From contig JBKQSS010000041.1 in assembly GCA_052143535.1 (NCBI GenBank), forward strand, positions 1-64,000: a stretch of DNA of 64,000 nucleotides, given 5' to 3'. A model generated the notes under the pieces. The model was not told where the DNA came from, did not search any database, and worked only from the letters and a program-made list of their open reading frames with translations. A program made the translations under genes and the position numbers. This stretch comes from JADGRA01 sp052143535. Its GTDB lineage: Bacteria; Myxococcota; Myxococcia; Myxococcales; Myxococcaceae. Below are positions 1 to 8,287 of this stretch, piece by piece; position 1 is the first letter of the stretch, and the number at the start of each line of letters is the position of its first letter.

Positions 1-471
1 CTCGATTCGCGAACCACGCTGCTTGACGCGTTGCGAGACCATCTCCAATTGAGCGGATGCAAAAAGGGTTGCGATCACGGCCAGTGTGGCGCTTGCACGG
101 TGATACTGGACGGACATCGGATACTAAGTTGTCTCACGCTGGCTGCAGCCGCCACCGGTTCCGAGATCATCACGGTTGAGGGTCTCGCTGTGGACGATGC
201 CCTTCACCCGATGCAGGTGGCGTTTCTCGAACACGATGGATTGCAGTGCGGATACTGCACACCTGGCCAAATTTGCTCTGCCGTTGCGCTGCTCGATGAG
301 CACGAGCGGGGCGATCTGAGTGTTGTATCCTTCGAAAGGGTACACAATGGCCATGTGGAACTGACCGATGAAGAAATCCGTGAGCGAATGAGCGGCAATC
401 TGTGTCGTTGCGGTGCCTACCCAAATATCATCGCCGCCATTCGTGCGGTTGTCAGAAAGGGACATGCATGA
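1..471 (+). CDS. paoA: [2Fe-2S] subunit of a PaoABC/YagTSR-type molybdenum aldehyde oxidoreductase (5' truncated)
   Basis: The frame is open from base 1, so the N-terminus (normally with a Tat signal in this family) lies outside the window. The visible 156 residues carry the plant-ferredoxin cluster motif CDHGQCGAC and a second cluster motif, CGYC followed by GNLCRCGAYP, as expected of xanthine-dehydrogenase-family iron-sulfur subunits. The stop overlaps the next start in an ATGA at 468-471, so the two genes are translationally coupled. Third codon positions are much less G/C-biased than in the rest of the window, which suggests a different source genome. By family knowledge the protein passes electrons from the molybdenum subunit to FAD. 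That molybdenum subunit (paoC) is not in the window. Confidence 0.85.
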   Translation, partial: LDSRTTLLDALRDHLQLSGCKKGCDHGQCGACTVILDGHRILSCLTLAAAATGSEIITVEGLAVDDALHPMQVAFLEHDGLQCGYCTPGQICSAVALLDEHERGDLSVVSFERVHNGHVELTDEEIRERMSGNLCRCGAYPNIIAAIRAVVRKGHA

Positions 472-1700
472 ATCCTTTCATTTACCAACGCGTTCAGACG
501 GCGGATGAAGGCCTTCTTGCCGTCTCAACCGATGGCGCAAAATTTCTGGGTGGCGGCACAAATTTGGTTGATCTGATGAAAGGAGGCGTCGAGCAACCGA
601 CTAAATTGGTGGACGTGACTCGCCTCAACCTCACTTCAATCAGGAGGTCATCCGATGGCTCAATAATGATCGAAGCTGGAGTGAGTAATAGTGCCGTGGC
701 CAACAATGAGATCATCCGGACGCACTATCCTATGCTTTCGCAGGCAATTTTAAGCGGAGCCTCCACACAGCTTCGCAACATGGCGACCACGGGTGGAAAT
801 CTTGTCCAAAGGACTCGGTGCTCCTATTTCATGGATCCCTCATTTGACGCGTGCAATAAGCGGAAACCGGGCAGCGGATGTACGGCTTTGAAAGGGCTCA
901 ATCGCGGACACGCCATCCTCGGTGCTAGCGAAAGTTGCGTCGCCATTAATCCTTCCGACATGGGCGTCGCTCTCGCTGCTCTCGGGGCTATCATTCATAT
1001 TCGAAGCAGATTGGGCAACAATCGCAGGGTCAAACTGGAAGACTTTTATCGGCTACCCGGTGCCACCCCTCACATCGAAACGCAATTGGTCCAAGGGGAA
1101 CTTATCGGCGCCGGGCTGCCGGTGACCGAACCATCCGGCAATATGATTGTCGACATCGGCGGAGGAACCTCCGACGTCGCCGTCATCTCCCTCTCCGGCA
1201 TCGTCCACGCGAAGAGCGTGCGCATCGGGGGCGACAAACTGGACGAAGCCATCATTCAGTACGTCAAACGCAAGTACAACCTGCTCATCGGCGAGCGGAC
1301 CGCCGAACTCATCAAGATGGGCATCGGCACCGCCTACCCCACCGATGAGGTCATGACGATGGAGATTAAAGGCCGAGACCTGGTGGCCGGCGTGCCCCGC
1401 ACCCTCACCGTCAGCTCGGACGAAGTCCGCGAGGCGCTGAGCGAGCCGGTGAATGGCATCGTCGACGCGGTGAAGATGACACTCGAGCGCACTCCCCCGG
1501 AGCTGGCCGGAGACATCGCCGACCGCGGGATTGTGCTGGCCGGCGGCGGTGCGTTGCTGAAGAACCTGGACACCCTGTTGCGTGAGGAGACTGGCCTTCC
1601 CGTCTTCCTCGCCGAGGACCCGCTCTCCGCGGTGGTGGTGGGCGCCGGCAAGGCACTGGAGTCCTTGGACATCCTCCGCCAGGTGTGCCGCCCAGTGTGA
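468..1700 (+). CDS. Chimeric reading frame: PaoB/YagS-type FAD subunit fused in frame to the C-terminal half of MreB
   Basis: Start ATG at 468 overlaps the paoA stop. About the first 213 residues match a PaoB-type FAD subunit: GGTNLVDLM flavin motif, QLRNMATTGGNLVQRTRC, and the cysteine-containing stretch ending CNKRKPGSGC. Around residue 213 (bases 1101-1112) the sequence changes without a stop to MreB: AGLPVTEPSGNMIVDIGGGT (the second phosphate-binding region of an actin fold), then VRIGGDKLDEAI, and the late GGGALLKNLD motif. PaoB lacks roughly its last third, and MreB lacks its first ~150 residues including the phosphate-1 motif. Codon choice shifts at the same point from A/T-tolerant to strongly G/C-biased. 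It is unlikely to be a working fusion; see findings. Confidence 0.85.
   Translation: MNPFIYQRVQTADEGLLAVSTDGAKFLGGGTNLVDLMKGGVEQPTKLVDVTRLNLTSIRRSSDGSIMIEAGVSNSAVANNEIIRTHYPMLSQAILSGASTQLRNMATTGGNLVQRTRCSYFMDPSFDACNKRKPGSGCTALKGLNRGHAILGASESCVAINPSDMGVALAALGAIIHIRSRLGNNRRVKLEDFYRLPGATPHIETQLVQGELIGAGLPVTEPSGNMIVDIGGGTSDVAVISLSGIVHAKSVRIGGDKLDEAIIQYVKRKYNLLIGERTAELIKMGIGTAYPTDEVMTMEIKGRDLVAGVPRTLTVSSDEVREALSEPVNGIVDAVKMTLERTPPELAGDIADRGIVLAGGGALLKNLDTLLREETGLPVFLAEDPLSAVVVGAGKALESLDILRQVCRPV
1095..1112 (+). other. Probable chimera or recombination junction between paoB-like and mreB-like DNA
   Basis: PaoB-family proteins read GELI followed by V/T-A-V-x-LP here. MreB proteins read A-I-G-A-G-LP. 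The window reads GELIGAGLPV, so the two families share the codons around Ile-x-Ala and the crossover cannot be placed more precisely than about 1101-1112. Short similarity at the join would permit either a graph-based misassembly or illegitimate recombination. The composition change coincides with this point. Confidence 0.75.
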
Positions 1701-2494
1701 AGCACACCGTCGAGACGTTGGAGGTGGCCAGTCCCGCCCTCCACCGCACGCTGCCTTGCACGCTGCTGCGCCCGTCCGGGCGCGCGCCGCAGGCTGTACT
1801 GTACCTGCTTCACGGGGGCTACTCGCACCACGCCGAATGGGCCGAGCGGATGGACCTCGCCGCCATGGTGTCCCCCTGGCCACTGGCCATCGCCCTACCC
1901 GAGGGAGGCTTCTCGCTGTGGGTCCATGGGCACGACGGCCAGCACTGGGAGCGCTACGCGGCCTTCGACGTCCCGGCTGAAGTGGAGTCGCGACTCGGCC
2001 TGTTGGTCGGGCGCGGGCAACGGGCGGTGGCCGGCCTCAGCATGGGGGGCCTGGGAGCCCTGCACCTCGGCCTCACCTACCCCGAGCGCTACCAGGCAGT
2101 GGCCGCCCTGTCCGGCGCCTTTGGAATGACTTGGTGGAACATCGGCCGCTTCGAGGGCTCGCCCTTTCTTCCCGCCCTAGGCCCCATGGGAAGCGGAACG
2201 CGGGCCTGGGTAGAACCGACACGTACGCTGCTGCGCGCCCTGGCCCGCGGCGGGCCAGAAGCGCTTCCGCGGATGTGGCTCGCCACCGGAACCGAGGACG
2301 ACAGCGAAGTGACTGAGGCCCACCGCGCGCTCCAGGCCGCATTGAGCGCGGCCAAGGTGGTGCACACCGCGCTGGAGCAGCCCGGCGGGCACAGCTGGGA
2401 CTTCTGGGAGCAAGAGACGCCGGCGCTCCTGGCGTTTGTGGCCGACGCGCTTCACCTCGAAGCGGACGCCCCGGGGCCAGCGGGGGGCCGATGA
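1697..2494 (+). CDS. Esterase-D-like alpha/beta hydrolase (S-formylglutathione hydrolase/Fes superfamily)
   Basis: About 265 residues with the nucleophile elbow GLSMGG and the oxyanion-region motif YLLHGGYSHHAEW near the N-terminus. A late GGHSWDFW supplies the probable catalytic His, and an acidic TEDD precedes it. This is the putative-esterase (PF00756) layout. The GTG at 1697 overlaps the mreB stop as GTGA; an alternative GTG lies at 1685. No signal peptide is seen, so it is probably cytoplasmic. The substrate cannot be told from sequence. It converges on the DUF2804 gene with 16 bp between stops. Confidence 0.8.
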   Translation: MKHTVETLEVASPALHRTLPCTLLRPSGRAPQAVLYLLHGGYSHHAEWAERMDLAAMVSPWPLAIALPEGGFSLWVHGHDGQHWERYAAFDVPAEVESRLGLLVGRGQRAVAGLSMGGLGALHLGLTYPERYQAVAALSGAFGMTWWNIGRFEGSPFLPALGPMGSGTRAWVEPTRTLLRALARGGPEALPRMWLATGTEDDSEVTEAHRALQAALSAAKVVHTALEQPGGHSWDFWEQETPALLAFVADALHLEADAPGPAGGR

Positions 2495-2510
2495 CGAGAT
2501 GGCTACGGCG

Positions 2511-3656
2511 CTACCAGCGCACCTCCTGGTCCTCGGTGACGCCTGGGAAGTCCAAGAGCTGCAGCACTTCGCCGCCAGCGGACACGGTGCCGACGAAGAA
2601 GCCTTGAAGCTGCCAGAAGCGGCTGCGGACCAGCCCCAAGTTTCGTTCCTCCCGGTGCAGGTGCAAGGGCCGGAAGCGCAAGGAGAAGTCGCCCGTCTCC
2701 GACTCGAGCTTCCACAGCGCCAGGGGGTCATCTCGCCCAAAGCCAAAGCGGGCGCGCCCCAACGGGTGCAGCGCCGTCCCCAGCCACACCGCATTCTCGT
2801 TCTCGCCTGGCCCTTCATTGAAGCCTTCCACCAGGTTGAAGGTGAGCGGCCGTCCATCCTCGAGACGCCCCGCGCCCATCGCCCAGCGCCAGGCGGTGGC
2901 CCGCGCCAAAAGGCCCATCGTGGCATCGAGGCCAGCCACGCCGCCTTCCAAGGGAATCGAGCGTCGCCCGACGGCGAGCGTGCCTTGGGCGCGCAGCCCC
3001 CCGGACTTCTCGGTGACATTGAGGCCACCGCCTTCGACAGCGGCTACCACCGCCAGCGCTGGCGGCGCCCCGTCCAGTGAAAGCTCTAGCTGAAGGCTCA
3101 CTGGCCCGGCGCCGGCCGTCCGGAAACTGGCCAGCTCGACCTCAAAATGCACGGTGTTGGACGTTTGGGCCCGCGAAAATAGGAAGCGCGCCCCGGGAGT
3201 ACGGAAGTGGGCCCGCATGCCGCGCGCCGGCCACTCATTCACCCTCGAGAAGGGCGCCGGAAGCCCCACTGCCCCGAAGTCGACGAGCGCGCGCTTCTCG
3301 CGCAAGTCCACCACCGTGAGGAAGGCGTTGCTGGCGTAGCCTAAGTCGACGGCGGCCGTCGCGAGGATGACGTCGGGCGTCGTCACCAGAGCGTACACCC
3401 AAGCCTTCCGCCGCAAGGGCAGCCTCCACGAGGCAATACCGTGCGGAGGACGCAGGGCAGCGAGCCGCACCTCTCCGAGGTCGCCGTGGTAGGTGCCGAG
3501 ACAGGGCCGCCCGGCGGCGTCAGGAATGCATTCCGGCGCGGGCGGAAGTTCCACGGCGGCACCATCCCCTCGGGCCCCGGCCGGTTGCAACTGTGGGGGA
3601 ACCCTTGGGGCCGAGGGAACGAGCAATACCCAGGCAGCCGCTTCCGTATACTGCAT
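2511..3656 (-). CDS. DUF2804 family protein
   Basis: The protein of up to 381 residues resembles DUF2804: a conserved GTYHGDL...LRRKAWVYALVTTPDVIL N-terminal block, a middle domain ending in GLDATMG, and FNLVEGFNEGPGENENAVW toward the C-terminus. Biochemical function is not established for the family. The start is uncertain. The ATG at 3656 lies only 10 bp from the divergent EcsC-like ATG at 3667, which leaves no room for two promoters, so a start further inside is plausible. The region upstream of residue ~45 is Pro/Ala-rich and unlike the family core. Confidence 0.65.
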   Translation of the reverse strand: MQYTEAAAWVLLVPSAPRVPPQLQPAGARGDGAAVELPPAPECIPDAAGRPCLGTYHGDLGEVRLAALRPPHGIASWRLPLRRKAWVYALVTTPDVILATAAVDLGYASNAFLTVVDLREKRALVDFGAVGLPAPFSRVNEWPARGMRAHFRTPGARFLFSRAQTSNTVHFEVELASFRTAGAGPVSLQLELSLDGAPPALAVVAAVEGGGLNVTEKSGGLRAQGTLAVGRRSIPLEGGVAGLDATMGLLARATAWRWAMGAGRLEDGRPLTFNLVEGFNEGPGENENAVWLGTALHPLGRARFGFGRDDPLALWKLESETGDFSLRFRPLHLHREERNLGLVRSRFWQLQGFFVGTVSAGGEVLQLLDFPGVTEDQEVRW

Positions 3657-3666
3657 CTGGACTCCG

Positions 3667-4263
3667 ATGCAGCTCGACGACATCAAAAGGACACTCCGCA
3701 GCCTTGGGCCAGCCAGCTTGAAGCGACTGGCAAACCAGCGTCTGTCGACGGTGGTGCTGAACGAGTCGCGACGCGCGAAGCAACGCGTCAGCGAGCTCAA
3801 AGCCCGTTACCCTTCCGCGGCCCCGCGCGAGCTGTCCCAGCACCTAATCGAGCAGAAGAAGCAGGTGGCGGCACTCGTCGGCGGCATTTCTGGCGCCTTC
3901 GGGGTGGTGGGTATCCCGGCGGACTTGGTGGCGATGGCCGTCCTGGAAATTCAGCTGCTGGTTGACATCGCCACCGCCTACGAGGTGCGGCTGGAATTCG
4001 CCCGCTCGCGCGAGGAGATGCTGGAAGTGCTGATGACCGCCAACGGCGTCGGTGCCCTCGGACGGGCCAGCCCCAAGGTGGTGGGCAAGGTGGCGCAGGT
4101 CCTCTTCGAGCGCGGCGGCCTGGCCAGCTTCGGCCGCGCCCTTCCCCTGGTGGCCGCCCCCGTCACCAGCTGGCTCAACAACCGCGACATTCAGAAGCTG
4201 GGGGACGCCGCGCTGTTGCACTACCAAGGCTTCGCCCGCGCGGCGGCCAAGCGCTCCAGCTGA
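3667..4263 (+). CDS. EcsC-family protein
   Basis: 198 residues. The central hydrophobic, glycine-rich stretch GGISGAFGVVGIPADLVAMA followed by a helical LEIQLLVDIATAYEV segment is typical of EcsC-family proteins, named after a B. subtilis ABC-exporter accessory protein of unclear biochemistry. It probably associates with the membrane. A TATACT hexamer at 3647-3652 ends 14 bp before the ATG, so the transcript may have almost no leader. No good -35 or ribosome-binding site is visible. A longer frame reaches back to 3493, but its extra residues look non-coding. Confidence 0.7.
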   Translation: MQLDDIKRTLRSLGPASLKRLANQRLSTVVLNESRRAKQRVSELKARYPSAAPRELSQHLIEQKKQVAALVGGISGAFGVVGIPADLVAMAVLEIQLLVDIATAYEVRLEFARSREEMLEVLMTANGVGALGRASPKVVGKVAQVLFERGGLASFGRALPLVAAPVTSWLNNRDIQKLGDAALLHYQGFARAAAKRSS

Positions 4264-4357
4264 CGCCCTCCAAAGCACTGCTGCCGCTCGGAAGTCTACT
4301 GGGCGAGCGAGCGATGGCAGTCGAGGCCTCGTGCCTCGTGGTAGGGAAGCCTGACTG

Positions 4358-4702
4358 GTGAAGAGGAGGCGCTCAGCGGTGGGACATCGTCTGTGGGCCG
4401 TGCTGGGCCTTTTGTGCGCGTGCGGGGGCGGCATCTACGTGGACGGCACCTTGCCGACGACGACGCCCTCCATCACCTCCTTCACCGCACTGCCGGCCGC
4501 GCTCGGCGCGGGCGGTGGGACGAGCATCCTCTCCTGGACGGTGCTTTACGCGGACAGTCTCAGCCTCTCGCCGGGCGGCGGCAACGTCAGCGGCGCGACG
4601 TCCAAGGCAGTCCGTCTCACGGCCACCACGACGTACGTCCTCACTGCCTTCAACTCCCTCGGCGACAGCTCCAGCAACGTCACCGTCACCGTCGGCCCGT
4701 AG
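4358..4702 (+). CDS. Small putative lipoprotein with an Ig-like/PKD-like region
   Basis: 114 residues from GTG 4358, with GTAGGGAAG upstream as a weak ribosome-binding site. The basic N-terminus MKRRR, hydrophobic core WAVLGLL and CAC (two possible lipobox cysteines) suggest lipid anchoring. The mature part is rich in Thr/Ser and Gly with alternating beta-like segments (ITSFTALPAALGAGGGTSIL, LTATTTYVLTAFNSLG), like small bacterial Ig-like repeats. Its last 17 bases overlap the 3' end of nadE on the other strand. Function unknown. Confidence 0.6.
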   Translation: MKRRRSAVGHRLWAVLGLLCACGGGIYVDGTLPTTTPSITSFTALPAALGAGGGTSILSWTVLYADSLSLSPGGGNVSGATSKAVRLTATTTYVLTAFNSLGDSSSNVTVTVGP

Positions 4703-6683
4703 GCCGCTTGCGCGCCGGGCGGCCCGAGGGGCTCCCTTTGGCAGCCGGACGTGGCGCTGAGGGCAGCCGGGCCCCGGGCGGCTTCCGCTTCGCTGGCCAG
4801 GCCCACTCTGGCTGATTCACCACCGGCAGCTGCAGGGCGCGCTCCCGGTCGAGGTCGAGGTTTCCGAGGTGCAGCGACAGCGGCGCCTGCACCCACTTGA
4901 AAATGGAGCCGAGAAAGAGCCGGACAAACTTCTCGACGTGGGCGTGCACCGTGGCCCCGGAGAGCTCGGGAAACATGGTGTGCAGCACCTGTTGTACCTC
5001 TTCCGGCGTCAGCTTCTCCTCGGCGAAGAGGTGGAAGCAGGCGTCGAGAATGGGGAAGGGCATGAGCTCTTCCTCCCCCAGTTGGTGCAGCGCCAGCTCC
5101 GGGCCGGCCGGGAGGGCCAGCACCTGGCGAATACCGTCGAGGTGCAGCCTTTCCTGCAGGTGCTCGAGCAAGACGGCCACCACCGTCTTCGGCACGTTGG
5201 CAATGACGGCCAGGCCACCCTCCAGGTCGCCCCCCACGGTGGTGTACCCCACCGCCCGCTCGCTCATGTTCCCGGTTTGAAGGAAGAGCGCATTTGCGGA
5301 GTTGCTCCAGTTCCACATTCTCTGGCCCCGCAGCCGCGCTTGGATGTTTTGCTCTGTCACCGGGGTGAGGCCGTGGGCAGGCCCCAGCATCTGCAGCACG
5401 GCGAGGCGCTCCGCCTCGTAGGCGGCGTCAATGCTGACTGCCTGGAAAGGGACGCTCAGCTCGGCGCACACCGTGCTGGCGGCGGCCTCGGTTTCGGCCG
5501 AGGAGAAGCGCGAGGGCATGTAGAAGGCACGCACCAGACTGCCCGGGTCCTCCGGGCGCACCCGAGAGGCGTAGCGGTGGGCCACCAAGAGCGTGAGAAG
5601 CGAGTCGCGCCCCCCGGAAAGCGCGACGCCTAGGCAGCGGAAGACCCGGTTCTTCTCGAAATACCCGCCCACGCCAAGCACCAAGGCGTCCAACAGCTCC
5701 TCACAGTACTGGGCGCGCGGAGTCTCCGGCGCTTGCGGCGAGGGCAGAAAGAAGCTGCGGTGGGCCGGCACCAGGTAGCGCAGCCCTTCACGCTGCGTCG
5801 AGAAGCGGTCCTTGGGGACGGCTCGGACGCTGACCGCGGGGTGGTGCGCCAGGTAGGCAGCCCGGTCCTGGCGCCAGGTGGTGTTCTCCCCGCGCAGCCG
5901 GCGCGTCCGGTCCAGGTCCACCGTCACCGCGGCGAAGCCCTCGCGGAAGCGCGGAGCCTCCAGCATTGGGCGGCCGTTTTGGAAGACGAAGCCTCCGCCG
6001 TCAAAAATCAGGCCGTCGTTCGCCCCCACCAGGTTGACGTAGGCCAGGGTGCACTGGCGGTCGGCGGCGCGGGTGGCCAGCAGCTCGCGGCGGGTGGCTT
6101 GCATTCCCACTCGAAAGGGAGAGGCGGAGACGTTGACCACCAGCTCGGCCCCGGCATAGGTGCGGCGGCGCATCGGGCCGTCGGCGCTCCACACGTCCTC
6201 GCACACCTCGGCGGCGAGGATGCCAAAGTCGAAGTCAAAGACGTGGTCCCCGAGCGGCACGCCGCGGTGCTCCACCGCCAGCCCAGGGTGGCCTCGGTCG
6301 AAGGTGCGTCCCTCGTAAAAGACGCTGTAGGTGGGAAGCTTCTCCTTCGGGACCAGCCCCAGCACCCGGCCGCCGGCCACCACCGCGGCGCAGTTGTAGC
6401 GAATGCCCTGGTGCGCGACGGCCACCCCCAGCACGTGCACCACCGGCTGGGCTGCGGTGGCCTTGGCGAAGCCCAACAGGGCCTCCCACTGCCGCTCGAG
6501 GAAGCCCTCCCACTGCACCAAGTCCTCGGGCGGGTAGCCGCCCACCACCTGCTCCGGGTAGGCCGCCACGCTGACGCCGTCCTTGGCCATGGCGGCCGCC
6601 AGCCCGACGGCACGCTCGACGTTGGACTCCACGGCACCCACCGTGGCGTCCACCGAGGCAAGGCCGATGCGGAGCAATCGCAC
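4686..6683 (-). CDS. nadE: Glutamine-dependent NAD+ synthetase
   Basis: 665 residues in the two-domain eukaryotic/mycobacterial arrangement. The N-terminal nitrilase-type amidase has the triad residues Glu44 (YPEQ), Lys113 (PKEKLP) and Cys161 (AAEVCEDVW). The C-terminal ATP-pyrophosphatase synthetase has its P-loop SGGRDS at 356-361, followed by QNIQARLRG and GNMSERAVGYTTVGGD. It amidates nicotinic acid adenine dinucleotide using ammonia released from glutamine, the last step of NAD+ synthesis. The start is a GTG. It lies 28 bp after the LON-domain gene and is probably co-transcribed. The ~40-residue Pro/Lys/Arg-rich C-terminal tail is an extra. Confidence 0.95.
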   Translation of the reverse strand: MRLLRIGLASVDATVGAVESNVERAVGLAAAMAKDGVSVAAYPEQVVGGYPPEDLVQWEGFLERQWEALLGFAKATAAQPVVHVLGVAVAHQGIRYNCAAVVAGGRVLGLVPKEKLPTYSVFYEGRTFDRGHPGLAVEHRGVPLGDHVFDFDFGILAAEVCEDVWSADGPMRRRTYAGAELVVNVSASPFRVGMQATRRELLATRAADRQCTLAYVNLVGANDGLIFDGGGFVFQNGRPMLEAPRFREGFAAVTVDLDRTRRLRGENTTWRQDRAAYLAHHPAVSVRAVPKDRFSTQREGLRYLVPAHRSFFLPSPQAPETPRAQYCEELLDALVLGVGGYFEKNRVFRCLGVALSGGRDSLLTLLVAHRYASRVRPEDPGSLVRAFYMPSRFSSAETEAAASTVCAELSVPFQAVSIDAAYEAERLAVLQMLGPAHGLTPVTEQNIQARLRGQRMWNWSNSANALFLQTGNMSERAVGYTTVGGDLEGGLAVIANVPKTVVAVLLEHLQERLHLDGIRQVLALPAGPELALHQLGEEELMPFPILDACFHLFAEEKLTPEEVQQVLHTMFPELSGATVHAHVEKFVRLFLGSIFKWVQAPLSLHLGNLDLDRERALQLPVVNQPEWAWPAKRKPPGARLPSAPRPAAKGSPSGRPARKRPTGRR

Positions 6684-6711
6684 GGGTGAGAGGGACGCCC
6701 CTTTCCTGCTG

Positions 6712-7368
6712 CTAGTTTACCGGGCCTTCGGGTCTCACCGGCTGCAACCGGGCGAGCACCTCGCTCACCTCGGCCAGCACGGCGCGCAGCCGCGAGCCCA
6801 CCTCCAACTCGCAGAGGAGCTCCTGCCGGCGCTCCACGTCGGCCACCACGCTGCTCGCCACCACGTCCGCCAGCGCGCCCCCGGTGGTCCGCGCCGCCGC
6901 CTGGAGCAGGCCTTGCGCCACCGGTGGGGGGAGACGGGCGGCGAGCTCGAAGACGGCCTGGCGCAGTTGCTCCTCCTCGGGGAGGCTTCCCTCCGGGTCC
7001 GGGAGCAGCGACACGTGCAGCTCCCGGTACAGCGCCCGGGGCGGCAACTCGGCGACGATGCGGGCCCGCGTCGCACCCTGCACAATAATGTTGTAGCGGC
7101 CGCCCTCCAGCTCCTCGTGCCAGGCGATCACGCCAGCACACACCATCGGGCGCATCCCCGGGCGACCGGCGTAGCTGTCCTCGTAGCCCGGCTCAAGCTG
7201 GGCCAGCGCCATGACTTTGTCCTCAATCAGCGCGTCCCGCACCAAGTCCCGGTAGCGCGGCTCGAAAATATGCAGCGGAAGCACGGTGTGCGGGAACAGC
7301 ACCACCGAGGGAAGAGGAAACACTTTGAGCGCGCCCTTGGCGCGCTCCAGTCGCTCCAGCGCAGTCAT
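6712..7368 (-). CDS. LON substrate-binding (N-terminal) domain protein, no protease domain
   Basis: 218 residues beginning with the Lon N-domain signature VFPLPSVVLFPHTVLPLHIF and FEPRYRDLVRDAL, then YNIIVQGATRARI. No AAA+ or Ser/Lys protease domain follows, so this is a stand-alone LON-N protein of the YbbN/Cereblon-like type. Such proteins are thought to bind or deliver substrates, but the role is not settled. ATG at 7368 is preceded by CGTTAGGTTAAG. It is divergent from the DedA-type gene across 65 bp and upstream of nadE. Confidence 0.85.
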   Translation of the reverse strand: MTALERLERAKGALKVFPLPSVVLFPHTVLPLHIFEPRYRDLVRDALIEDKVMALAQLEPGYEDSYAGRPGMRPMVCAGVIAWHEELEGGRYNIIVQGATRARIVAELPPRALYRELHVSLLPDPEGSLPEEEQLRQAVFELAARLPPPVAQGLLQAAARTTGGALADVVASSVVADVERRQELLCELEVGSRLRAVLAEVSEVLARLQPVRPEGPVN

Positions 7369-7433
7369 CTGTCTGGCGCTTAACCTAACGCGTTTCCTCC
7401 AGGCCCGCTGCTAGGCTAAACGGCACGGCCCCC

Positions 7434-8030
7434 ATGGAAACCTCCATTCCCGTCGCGAAGTCCGGCTGGGTGACGCGCCTCTACCTCCGGGTGGAGTCCT
7501 ACGCCGGAACCCCGGCCGCGCTCGCCGCGCTGGTTGTCGTCTCCTTCGTCGACTCTTCATTTTTCCCAGTGACACCCTTCGCGCTTTTGGTGCCAATGGT
7601 TATCGCCGAGCCCAAGCGCTGGCTCCGCCTGGTGCTACTCGGAACGGCGGCGTCGGTGGCCGGCTCGGTGCTCGGCTGGGCCATCGGGATGGCCATTCGC
7701 GCCGGCGTTTTCCATTTCTTCACCGTCGAGCTGAGCCTGCGCATCGACCGCTTCGGGCTGCATGGCACCATCGGCGAGCTGCTGTCGGGAAACCTATGGA
7801 CGCTGGTGGTGCTCTTCACCCTGACGCCGCTCTTCAAGGTGGTCACCATCGGCAGTGGACTGGTGGCAGTCCCGGTGCAGAGCGTCCTCGTTGCCGCGGC
7901 CATCGGTCGTTCGCTGCGCTTCTTGTTCTTCGCTGGGCTGGCCCGCTTTGGTGGCGCCCGGGTGCGGACCTGGCTCATCGGCCGCTACCCGCACGCGCAA
8001 TCGGTCAAGGTGCCAGACGTAACCGGGTGA
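7434..8030 (+). CDS. DedA/YqaA-type (VTT domain) membrane protein
   Basis: 198 residues, with hydrophobic segments at roughly 30-60, 70-95, 125-150 and 155-175. The re-entrant-loop motif SFVDSSFFPVTPFALLVPM and the second-half LWTLVVLFTLTPLFKVVTIGSG match the VTT/SNARE-associated family, whose members include lipid scramblases and polyprenyl-phosphate transporters. The substrate cannot be assigned. TGCTAGGCT at 7409-7417 is a candidate extended -10 element, giving a very short leader. Confidence 0.75.
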   Translation: METSIPVAKSGWVTRLYLRVESYAGTPAALAALVVVSFVDSSFFPVTPFALLVPMVIAEPKRWLRLVLLGTAASVAGSVLGWAIGMAIRAGVFHFFTVELSLRIDRFGLHGTIGELLSGNLWTLVVLFTLTPLFKVVTIGSGLVAVPVQSVLVAAAIGRSLRFLFFAGLARFGGARVRTWLIGRYPHAQSVKVPDVTG

Positions 8031-8053
8031 GCCTCTTTGGAGGTTTCTCCCGG

Positions 8054-8287
8054 ATGAGCCGCCCACCCGTCGCCGCCCTCCTGTCCTTTCTCATTCCCGG
8101 CCTCGGCCAGCTCTACAATCGCGAGTACCTCCGAGGGCTTTTCTGGCTTTTGGTGACACCCGGGCTGTGGATTGCCTCGGCTGGCTTGCTCGGCTGGGTG
8201 CTGCACCTCTTGTCGGCCGCCACCGCCTACCACCGGGCCGAGCTCCTGCAGCGCCGGCACTCCTGGCCGGTGCGGCTGGAAGTCTGA
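8054..8287 (+). CDS. Small two-helix membrane protein
   Basis: 77 residues from ATG 8054. ALLSFLIPGLGQLYNREYLR followed by GLFWLLVTPGLWIASAGLLG is the pattern of small TM2/DUF5683-like proteins: a Pro/Gly-kinked helix, GLGQLYN turn and second helix. It ends in a charged tail, HRAELLQRRHSW. It lies 23 bp after the DedA-type gene on the same strand and probably shares its transcript. Function unknown. Confidence 0.6.
   Translation: MSRPPVAALLSFLIPGLGQLYNREYLRGLFWLLVTPGLWIASAGLLGWVLHLLSAATAYHRAELLQRRHSWPVRLEV

Noticed and set aside
4322..4338. CGAGGC/GCCTCG inverted repeat before the small lipoprotein gene
   Set aside because: Six-base arms in G/C-rich DNA are expected by chance, and no regulatory context is evident.
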